From: Clostridium sp. CAG:354_28_25
GTDB taxonomy: Bacteria > Bacillota > Clostridia > TANB77 > CAG-508
DNA: 64,000 nucleotides
Direction: 5' to 3'
Assembly: GCA_001915925.1 (NCBI GenBank)
Contig: MNRL01000017.1
Location: forward strand, 1 to 64,000
Below are positions 58,654-64,000 of this stretch, in pieces. Made by a program: the position numbers and the translations under genes. How positions within the stretch are numbered: the stretch's first letter is position 1; every line of letters begins with the position of its first letter. The notes under the pieces were generated by a model, which searched no databases, was not told where the DNA came from, and saw only the letters and a program-made list of their open reading frames with translations.

Positions 58654-59145
58654 TTATAATATATCAGAAACTTTTTTTCCTCTTTTTTTAGCAATTTGTT
58701 CTACTGTTCTCATATTTTCTAATCCGTTCATTGTTGCATACACAACATTTCTTGGATTGTTTGTACCAAGAACTTTAGTTTTTATATCTTTGTATCCAGC
58801 TAATTCAAGTACTGCTCTTGCACTTCCTCCTGCAATAACTCCAGAACCTTCTACAGCTGGTTTTAACATTACTCTTGCACTTCCGAATTTACCAATAAAT
58901 TCGTGAGGGATTGTTGTTCCAACTACTGGTACTTCTTTTAAATTTTTTCTAGCATCATCTATTGCTTTCTTTATTGCATCAGGTACTTCTGCTGCCTTTC
59001 CATTTCCAACACCAACGTGTCCGTTTCCATCACCAACAACTACTAAAGCACTAAATCTAAAAGTTCTACCACCTTTAACAACTTTAGCAACTCTGTTTAT
59101 TGCAACAACTTTCTCTTTTAATTCAACTGCATTCTCTTCTTGCAT
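58654..59145 (-). CDS. rpsE: 30S ribosomal protein S5
   Basis: A 163-aa protein with the double-stranded-RNA-like N-terminal domain (VVAINRVAKVVKGGRTFRFS, GVGNGKAAEVPDAIKKA) and the C-terminal domain (KPAVEGSGVIAGGSARAVLE). Ram-type contact residues are not assessed. GGAGG lies upstream of the ATG. Confidence 0.97.
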   Translation of the reverse strand: MQEENAVELKEKVVAINRVAKVVKGGRTFRFSALVVVGDGNGHVGVGNGKAAEVPDAIKKAIDDARKNLKEVPVVGTTIPHEFIGKFGSARVMLKPAVEGSGVIAGGSARAVLELAGYKDIKTKVLGTNNPRNVVYATMNGLENMRTVEQIAKKRGKKVSDIL

Positions 59146-59206
59146 CGGTTTTCTTTCCTCCTTTTCTTTTTGAATATAACTTAATATATTTAACAGTTTT
59201 TATTTA

Positions 59207-59566
59207 TTAGAAGTTTAATCCACCATTTCTTGCAGCCTCTGCTAATTCTTTAACAACTCCATGATAGATATATCCACCTCTATCAAAAACAACATCTTTA
59301 ATATTTTTTTCTAATGCTCTTTTTGCTATAAGTGCTCCAACTTCTTTTGCTGCTTCTTTGTTTGCATATTTAGTTTTTACTTCTTTATCTAATGTAGAAG
59401 CTGAAACTAAAGTTTTTCCTGCAACATCATCAATTACTTGTACATATAAATTTGTATTACTTCTATATACACATAATCTTGGACGTTCAGCTGTTCCACT
59501 TATTTTTCTACGAACACGAGCATGTCTTCTTGCTCTTTCCATTTTTCTGTTTGTTTTTGTAATCAC
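59207..59566 (-). CDS. rplR: 50S ribosomal protein L18
   Basis: A 119-aa 5S rRNA-binding protein. It has RRHARVRRKISGTAERPRLC, VYRSNTNLYVQVIDDVAGKT and FDRGGYIYHGVVKELAEAAR. The start codon is GTG, with GGAGAGAG upstream. Confidence 0.97.
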   Translation of the reverse strand: MITKTNRKMERARRHARVRRKISGTAERPRLCVYRSNTNLYVQVIDDVAGKTLVSASTLDKEVKTKYANKEAAKEVGALIAKRALEKNIKDVVFDRGGYIYHGVVKELAEAARNGGLNF

Positions 59567-59595
59567 TTTGCTCTCTCCTTTCTATAAACTATAGT

Positions 59596-60135
59596 TTATT
59601 TTTTACCAGCTTTACCTTCTTTACGTCTGATAACTTCATAATCATATTTAATACCTTTTCCACCATAAACTTCAGGTGCTCTTTTAGATCTGATAACTGC
59701 TGCTGTTTGACCAACTAATTCTTTGTCGATTCCTTTTACGATAATTGTATTTGCATCTGGAACGTCAAATGTGATTCCTTCTGGAGCTTCGAATATTACT
59801 GGGTGTGAATAACCTAATGTTAAGTTTAAGTTATTTCCTTGTTTTTGTACTCTATATCCAACACCATTAATTTGTAATGTTCTTGTAAATTCGTGTTTTA
59901 CTCCTTCTATCATGTTTTTAATTAAAGTTCTTGTTAAACCATGTAAACCTTTGTTAAAGTTTTCATCATCTGGTCTTGTAACTTTAACTTCATTATCTTC
60001 TATTGTAACAGTGATATTTTTATGAATATCTCTTTCTAATGTACCTTTTGGTCCTTTTACAGTTAAATGTTGTCCGTCTAGTTTTACTTCAACACCTTCT
60101 GGTATTGCAACAGGTGCATTTCCTATTCTTGACAT
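59596..60135 (-). CDS. rplF: 50S ribosomal protein L6
   Basis: A 179-aa protein with two homologous domains. It begins MSRIGNAPVAIPEGVEVKLD and ends YGGKGIKYDYEVIRRKEGKA; the L6 signature RSKRAPEVYGGKGIKY is intact. It follows rpsH after a gap that holds two hairpins. Confidence 0.97.
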   Translation of the reverse strand: MSRIGNAPVAIPEGVEVKLDGQHLTVKGPKGTLERDIHKNITVTIEDNEVKVTRPDDENFNKGLHGLTRTLIKNMIEGVKHEFTRTLQINGVGYRVQKQGNNLNLTLGYSHPVIFEAPEGITFDVPDANTIIVKGIDKELVGQTAAVIRSKRAPEVYGGKGIKYDYEVIRRKEGKAGKK

Positions 60136-60168
60136 TTCGTTTTTCCCTCCTTCTTGTATTTATAGGAT

Positions 60169-60231
60169 TACAATGCGCTTCTTCGCATTGTATACTGAAT
60201 TTGTAACAGGCTAAAGCCTTAACAAGTTCAG
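60169..60231 (-). other. Two hairpins between rpsH and rplF
   Basis: TACAATGCG/CGCATTGTA (60169-60192, 6-base loop) is a perfect 9-bp stem. CTGAATTTGT...ACAAGTTCAG with inner AGGC/GCCT (60195-60231) is a second stem of about 13 pairs. They fill a 99-base gap between two ribosomal-protein genes and lack a T tail. Confidence 0.6.
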
Positions 60232-60234
60232 CAA

Positions 60235-60633
60235 TTACCAAATATATGCTAAAACTTCTCCTCCAAGATTTTCTTTTCTTGCTTCTTTATCTGTTTTAAT
60301 TCCTTTTGATGTAGAAATTAAAGCGATTCCTAAACCATTTAAAACTTTTGGTAATTTTTCTGCAGAAGCATATACTCTTAATCCTGGTTTACTTATTCTT
60401 TTAATTCCAGCTATTACTTTAGCTCCATTTTCATCATATTTTAAAGCTATTCTTAATATTCCTTGATTTTCGTTTGCTATTTCTTCAACAGATTTAATAT
60501 ATCCTTCATTATATAATATATCTGCTATTGCTTTTTTCATCTTTGAAGCAGGAACGTCAACTGTTTTATGCTTTGCAGCACTTGCATTTCTAATTCTTGT
60601 TAACATATCTGCTATTGGATCTGTAGTATTCAC
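60235..60633 (-). CDS. rpsH: 30S ribosomal protein S8
   Basis: A 132-aa primary 16S rRNA-binding protein. It begins with GTG (NTTDPIADMLTRIRNASAAK) and ends with STSKGIKTDKEARKENLGGE. S8 is the spc-operon repressor in E. coli; no equivalent target was identified here. GGAGGG lies upstream. Confidence 0.97.
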   Translation of the reverse strand: MNTTDPIADMLTRIRNASAAKHKTVDVPASKMKKAIADILYNEGYIKSVEEIANENQGILRIALKYDENGAKVIAGIKRISKPGLRVYASAEKLPKVLNGLGIALISTSKGIKTDKEARKENLGGEVLAYIW

Positions 60634-60657
60634 TTAAGTTTCCCTCCTTTTTATATT

Positions 60658-60843
60658 CTACCAGCTTGCTTTTTTAACACCTGGGATTTCTCCTTTATGT
60701 GCTAAATTTCTAAAGCAAACACGGCAAATTCCATATTTTCTAATATATCCATGTGGTCTTCCACATATTTTACATCTATTATATTCTCTAGTAGCATATT
60801 TTTGTGGTCTTTGTTGTTTTACTTTTAAAGATTTTTTAGCCAT
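60658..60843 (-). CDS. rpsN: 30S ribosomal protein S14, zinc type
   Basis: A 61-aa type Z S14 with the zinc site CKICGRPHGYIRKYGICRVC. It begins MAKKSLKVKQQRPQKYATRE and ends GEIPGVKKASW. This is the short form found in Gram-positives, located between rplE and rpsH. Confidence 0.98.
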   Translation of the reverse strand: MAKKSLKVKQQRPQKYATREYNRCKICGRPHGYIRKYGICRVCFRNLAHKGEIPGVKKASW

Positions 60844-60863
60844 ATTAATCTCCTTTCTTTGGA

Positions 60864-61403
60864 CTAATTTTTGAATGGCATACCTAGAAGTTTTAATAAT
60901 TCCTTTCCTTCTTCATCAGTTTTTGCTGTTGTAACAAAAATAATATCCATTCCTCTTAATTTATCTACTTTATCATATTCTATTTCTGGGAATATTAATT
61001 GTTCTTTAATACCCATAGAGAAATTTCCTCTACCATCAAAAGAATTTGCTGAAATTCCTCTGAAATCTCTTATTCTTGGCATAGCAACATTGAATAATTT
61101 GTATGCGAAATCATACATTTTTCCTCTTCTTAATGTTACTTTACATCCAACATTAACTCCCTCTCTTAATTTAAAAGCAGCTATTGATTTTCTTGCTTTT
61201 GTTACGATTGGTTTTTGTCCTGTTATTATAGCTAAATCATTCATTGCATTATCTAATGATTTTGGATTATCTTTAATATCTCCAAGACCAATATTTATAA
61301 CGATTTTATCTAATTTTGGAACTTCCATTATTGATTTATAATTGAATTTTTTCATCATTGCTGGAACTACTTCTTTTTCATATTGTTCTCTTAATTTTTC
61401 CAT
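60864..61403 (-). CDS. rplE: 50S ribosomal protein L5
   Basis: A 179-aa 5S rRNA-binding protein. It has MEVPKLDKIVINIGLGD, ITGQKPIVTKARKSIAAFKL and the C-terminal DIIFVTTAKTDEEGKELLKL. The length and place (between rplX and rpsN) are standard. Confidence 0.98.
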   Translation of the reverse strand: MEKLREQYEKEVVPAMMKKFNYKSIMEVPKLDKIVINIGLGDIKDNPKSLDNAMNDLAIITGQKPIVTKARKSIAAFKLREGVNVGCKVTLRRGKMYDFAYKLFNVAMPRIRDFRGISANSFDGRGNFSMGIKEQLIFPEIEYDKVDKLRGMDIIFVTTAKTDEEGKELLKLLGMPFKN

Positions 61404-61431
61404 TAGGATACAAATCCTCCTTTCTTAAACA

Positions 61432-61740
61432 TTATTTTATTTCTGCATTACATTTTTTACATACACGAACTTTACTATCTTTTTCTACTTTGTATGCAAT
61501 TCTTGTTACTTTTCCACATTTAGGGCAAACTACACCAACTTTACTACTATGTATTGGGTATTCAGCTGGTATAATTCCTCCTTCTTCACCTTGTCTTCTT
61601 GGTTTTACATGTTTTTTTCTGATATTAACTCCTTTAACAACTATTTTTTGTGTTTTTGGAATTACTTCTAATACTTCTCCTGTTTTACCTTTATCGTTTC
61701 CAGATAAAACTTTAACTGTATCACCTTTTTTTATTCTCAT
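61432..61740 (-). CDS. rplX: 50S ribosomal protein L24
   Basis: A 102-aa assembly-initiator protein with the KOW motif MRIKKGDTVKVLSGNDKGKT, and NIRKKHVKPRRQGEEGGIIP. The C-terminal third has two CxxC pairs (CPKCGK and CKKCNA), a zinc-ribbon form seen in many Firmicutes. It precedes rplE. Confidence 0.97.
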   Translation of the reverse strand: MRIKKGDTVKVLSGNDKGKTGEVLEVIPKTQKIVVKGVNIRKKHVKPRRQGEEGGIIPAEYPIHSSKVGVVCPKCGKVTRIAYKVEKDSKVRVCKKCNAEIK

Positions 61741-61848
61741 TATAGGATTCTCCTCCTTTTCTACAATTTTTGCTTTTATCTCATTATGTTTAATAATTAG
61801 CTCAGTTTTATTAAAAGATTCTTAGTTATATTTTTTCTAAGGTTTACA

Positions 61849-61915
61849 AAAAATCACTATGTGATTTTTGCATCTTTAAGCTGTAACATTAAAAAATATC
61901 TTCGATATTTTTTAA
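61849..61915 (-). other. Two hairpins between rplN and rplX
   Basis: AAAAATCAC/GTGATTTTT (61849-61869) and TTAAAAAATATC/GATATTTTTTAA (61889-61915, 3-base loop) are both perfect. They lie in a 183-base gap, the longest inside the cluster. On the minus strand each stem ends in a T run, so both could act as partial terminators. Confidence 0.6.
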
Positions 61916-61923
61916 TTAACAAC

Positions 61924-62292
61924 TTAAAGAACTTCTGGAGCTAATGATAAAATTTTCATATAGCTTTTATCTCTTAATTCTCTTGCAACAGGCCCAAATA
62001 TACGTGTTCCTCTTGGGTTTCCATCTTCTTTTATAAGTACTGCTGCATTTTCATCAAATCTTACATATGATCCGTCTGTTCTTTTTGTAGGTTTCTTTGT
62101 TCTAACTACAACTGCTTTAACAACATCACCTTTTTTTACTTGTCCTCCAGGTATTGCTGTCTTTACAGAAGCTACTATAACATCACCTATTTTAGCATAT
62201 TTTCTATATGAACCACCTAAACATCTAATACACATAATTTCTCTTGCACCAGTGTTATCAGCAACTTTTAATATAGTTTGTTGTTGTACCAT
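61924..62292 (-). CDS. rplN: 50S ribosomal protein L14
   Basis: A 122-aa protein at the subunit interface. It begins MVQQQTILKVADNTGAREIM and has CIRCLGGSYRKYAKIGDVIV and IFGPVARELRDKSYMKILSL. The place after rpsQ is standard. Confidence 0.98.
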   Translation of the reverse strand: MVQQQTILKVADNTGAREIMCIRCLGGSYRKYAKIGDVIVASVKTAIPGGQVKKGDVVKAVVVRTKKPTKRTDGSYVRFDENAAVLIKEDGNPRGTRIFGPVARELRDKSYMKILSLAPEVL

Positions 62293-62326
62293 GTTAATTA
62301 GTACCTCCTTTTCCTTCTATAATAAG

Positions 62327-62590
62327 TTATTTTATAACTGCTTTTTCGATAACTTCAACTAATCTCCATCTTTTATCTTTAGAAAGTGGTCTAGTTTCCA
62401 TTACTCTTACTCTATCTCCAATTTGACATTCGTTATTTTCATCATGTGCTTTTAATTTATATGTTTTCTTAACGAATTTTCCATATTTTTTATGTTTTTC
62501 ACTAGTTTCAACTGCAACAACGATTGTTTTATCCATTTTATTAGATACAACTGTTCCAACTAAAACTTTACGAAGATTTCTTTCTTCCAT
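62327..62590 (-). CDS. rpsQ: 30S ribosomal protein S17
   Basis: An 87-aa OB-fold protein that begins MEERNLRKVLVGTVVSNKMD and has KTIVVAVETSEKHKKYGKFV and RVRVMETRPLSKDKRWRLVE. It follows rpmC. Confidence 0.98.
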   Translation of the reverse strand: MEERNLRKVLVGTVVSNKMDKTIVVAVETSEKHKKYGKFVKKTYKLKAHDENNECQIGDRVRVMETRPLSKDKRWRLVEVIEKAVIK

Positions 62591-62605
62591 TAGAACTTCT
62601 CCTTT

Positions 62606-62812
62606 CTAAGCATTTTTGCTTTCAGCTATTTTTCTTTCTGTTAAAACTGTATTTATTCTTGCTATGTCTTTTCTTACTTCTTTTATTCTCATTGGATTAT
62701 CTAATCCATGTGTAGCTAAACTAAATCTTAATTTGAATAATTCTGTTTTTAATTCAGATAATTCTTTTTCTAGTTCTGGTGAAGACATTTCCTTAATTTT
62801 ACTAATCTTCAT
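62606..62812 (-). CDS. rpmC: 50S ribosomal protein L29
   Basis: A 68-aa two-helix protein at the polypeptide exit. It begins MKISKIKEMSSPELEKELSE and has ELFKLRFSLATHGLDNPMRI. The start at 62812 lies inside the end of rplP (overlap 11 bases) with GGTGGG upstream; the longer reading from 62821 is less likely. Confidence 0.96.
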   Translation of the reverse strand: MKISKIKEMSSPELEKELSELKTELFKLRFSLATHGLDNPMRIKEVRKDIARINTVLTERKIAESKNA

Positions 62813-63245
62813 TGCTATCACCCACCTTATCTTCAGATTCTCTTGCCACGAATTTACATTTTACTGATAATTTATTCATAGCTAGTCTTAAAGCTTCTCT
62901 TGCTGTTGCTTCAGGAACTCCAGCTATTTCGAACATAACTCTTCCTGGTTTTACTGGAGCTACATAATATTCTACAGCACCTTTACCTTTACCACCACGA
63001 GTTCCGGCTGGTTTACTTGTAATAGGTTTGTCTGGGAATATTTTTATCCAAACTTTTCCACCTCTTTTGATATAACGTGTCATAGCAATACGTGCTGCTT
63101 CTATTTGATTTCCTGTTATTAATCCAGCTTCTAATGTTTGAATTCCATATTCTCCGTTTGTTACTTTTGTTCCTCTTGTTGCTTTTCCTCTATTTCTACC
63201 TTTTTGTTGTTTTCTGTATTTTGTTCTTTTTGGCATTAATGGCAT
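62802..63245 (-). CDS. rplP: 50S ribosomal protein L16
   Basis: A 147-aa protein near the A-site tRNA and PTC. It has MPKRTKYRKQQKGRNRGKAT, RYIKRGGKVWIKIFPDKPIT and MFEIAGVPEATAREALRLAM. GGAGGAG lies 9 bases before the ATG, which overlaps the rpsC stop by 1 base. Confidence 0.98.
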   Translation of the reverse strand: MPLMPKRTKYRKQQKGRNRGKATRGTKVTNGEYGIQTLEAGLITGNQIEAARIAMTRYIKRGGKVWIKIFPDKPITSKPAGTRGGKGKGAVEYYVAPVKPGRVMFEIAGVPEATAREALRLAMNKLSVKCKFVARESEDKVGDSNED

Positions 63246-63904
63246 TATTGCTCTCCTCCTTCCACGTTTTTCTTAGTTGGAAGAACTTCTCCTTTATAAA
63301 TCCAAACTTTTACACCAACTTTTCCATATGTTGTATCTGCTTCTGCAAATCCATAGTCAATGTCAGCTCTTAAAGTTTGAAGTGGTATAGTACCATCTTT
63401 GTAGAACTCTGTTCTAGCCATGTCAGCTCCACCTAATCTTCCAGAGCATGCTGTTTTGATTCCTTGAGCTCCTGCTCTCATTGTTTTTTGCATACATTGT
63501 TTCATAGCTCTTCTGAATGAAATTCTTCTCTCTAATTGTCCTGCAATATTTTCTGCAACTAATTGCGCATCTAAATCTACATTTTTAACTTCAACTATAT
63601 TTAAGTTTACAGTTTTTCCTATCATTTTTTGTAATTCTTCTTTTAATGTTTCAACTAAATTTCCACCTTTACCGATAACTAAACCTGGTTTAGCTGTGTA
63701 AACGCTTACTTTAACAAATTTAGCTGTTCTTTCTATTTCAATTTTAGAAATTCCACTTGCATATAATTTTTTCTTTAATACTTTACGAATGTTGTAATCT
63801 TCTACAAGGTAATCGCCAAAGTTTTTAGAATCAGCATACCATTTTGAATCCCAGTTTTTGATTACTCCAACTCTTACACCATGTGGATTAACTTTTTGTC
63901 CCAT
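63245..63904 (-). CDS. rpsC: 30S ribosomal protein S3
   Basis: A 219-aa protein at the mRNA entry tunnel. The KH-2 domain carries KPGLVIGKGGNLVETLKEEL, and the C-terminal domain RMISFRRAMKQ-type segment (ERRISFRRAMKQCMQKTMRA) and CSGRLGGADMARTEFYKDG follow. The start MGQKVNPHGVRVG at 63904 has GGAGG 10 bases upstream; the longer TTG reading from 63934 is rejected. Confidence 0.98.
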   Translation of the reverse strand: MGQKVNPHGVRVGVIKNWDSKWYADSKNFGDYLVEDYNIRKVLKKKLYASGISKIEIERTAKFVKVSVYTAKPGLVIGKGGNLVETLKEELQKMIGKTVNLNIVEVKNVDLDAQLVAENIAGQLERRISFRRAMKQCMQKTMRAGAQGIKTACSGRLGGADMARTEFYKDGTIPLQTLRADIDYGFAEADTTYGKVGVKVWIYKGEVLPTKKNVEGGEQ

Positions 63905-63923
63905 TTCTAAAATTCCTCCTCTC

Positions 63924-64000
63924 TTAATCTTCACATTCTCTTAATACTATTGTTATATGTGTTGTTCTTTTTCTAATTCTTACTGCTGAACCTTTTGCAG
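63924..64000 (-). CDS. rplV: 50S ribosomal protein L22, 3' end (partial)
   Basis: The final 24 codons of L22 run off the window edge: AKGSAVRIRKRTTHITIVLR followed by ECED and a stop. The R-I-R-K-R-T-x-H-I-T motif identifies L22, and it lies in its expected place upstream of rpsC. Confidence 0.93.
   Translation of the reverse strand, partial: AKGSAVRIRKRTTHITIVLRECED

Noticed and set aside
63905..63934. N-terminal extension of S3 from a TTG
   Set aside because: S3 proteins start at MGQKVNP, and GGAGG lies directly upstream of that ATG.
1..64000. CRISPR arrays, prophage, IS elements and rRNA or tRNA genes
   Set aside because: Looked for but not seen: no regular spaced repeats, no transposase or integrase motifs and no cloverleaf folds.

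Overview
The window is a strongly AT-rich stretch of chromosome from a low-GC, Gram-positive, spore-forming Clostridia-type bacterium. The evidence is the Firmicutes ribosomal-protein/secY/adk/map/infA/rpoA order, a zinc-type S14, long-form HPF, sporulation genes (yqfC, yqfD, a pdaA-type deacetylase, bofA with yaaL), disA-radA, sepF-divIVA, a CIRCE-controlled groESL, a glmS ribozyme and an agr-type peptide locus. Nearly every start has a strong AGGAGG-type ribosome binding site. No tRNA, rRNA, CRISPR array, phage or transposase gene was seen.

Layout. 1-8224 (minus strand): hpf; recO-yqzL-era; and a run pdaA-yqfC-yqfD-unknown-ybeY-dgkA-DUF3048 in which the usual phoH and 7TM-HD genes are absent and an unknown 405-aa protein sits in their place. 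8253-11309: an agr-like quorum-sensing locus, with response regulator and histidine kinase (the kinase frameshifted) on the plus strand facing agrB and a 39-aa agrD on the minus strand. 11557-16585: RluA-type pseudouridine synthase, rRNA-type methyltransferase, a small membrane protein, greA, an unknown protein and a GH18 cell-wall protein. 16752-18177 (plus): nfeD and an SPFH protein. 18323-24916: cysteine desulfurase, cyclophilin, disA, radA, GH15 glucoamylase. 24929-37478: beta-CASP metallo-hydrolase, an unknown coiled-coil protein, ftsK/spoIIIE, a DivIVA-like protein, rsmD, divIVA, sepF, HlyD-like adaptor, miaA, mutL. 37624-37932 (plus): two 40-aa cysteine-rich membrane microproteins. 38165-43194: groESL, pyrG and two unknown membrane proteins. 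43360-49750: deoD, uvrC bracketed by three unknown genes that look richer in GC than their neighbours, and glmS behind its ribozyme. 49897-51366: bofA, yaaL, a CaCA-type exchanger. 51515-64000: rplQ-rpoA-rpsD-rpsK-rpsM-rpmJ-infA-map-adk-secY-rplO-rpsE-rplR-rplF-rpsH-rpsN-rplE-rplX-rplN-rpsQ-rpmC-rplP-rpsC-rplV (partial), with rpmD missing.

Two signals cut across the annotation. A palindromic element of the form GGGATTTGGGGACGTTCC...AAATCCC occurs at six loci, each time just 3' of a stop codon and in the same orientation relative to the gene it follows. In addition, several gaps inside the ribosomal-protein cluster hold strong hairpins in place of the usual tight spacing. The best candidates for something new are the rearranged agr locus with its frameshifted kinase, the oriented 3'-end repeat family, the cysteine-rich microprotein pair, and the unknown proteins at 4700-5917, 26596-28146, 44252-45018 and 47079-47534. 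All functional statements come from reading motifs and gene order; no database search was run.
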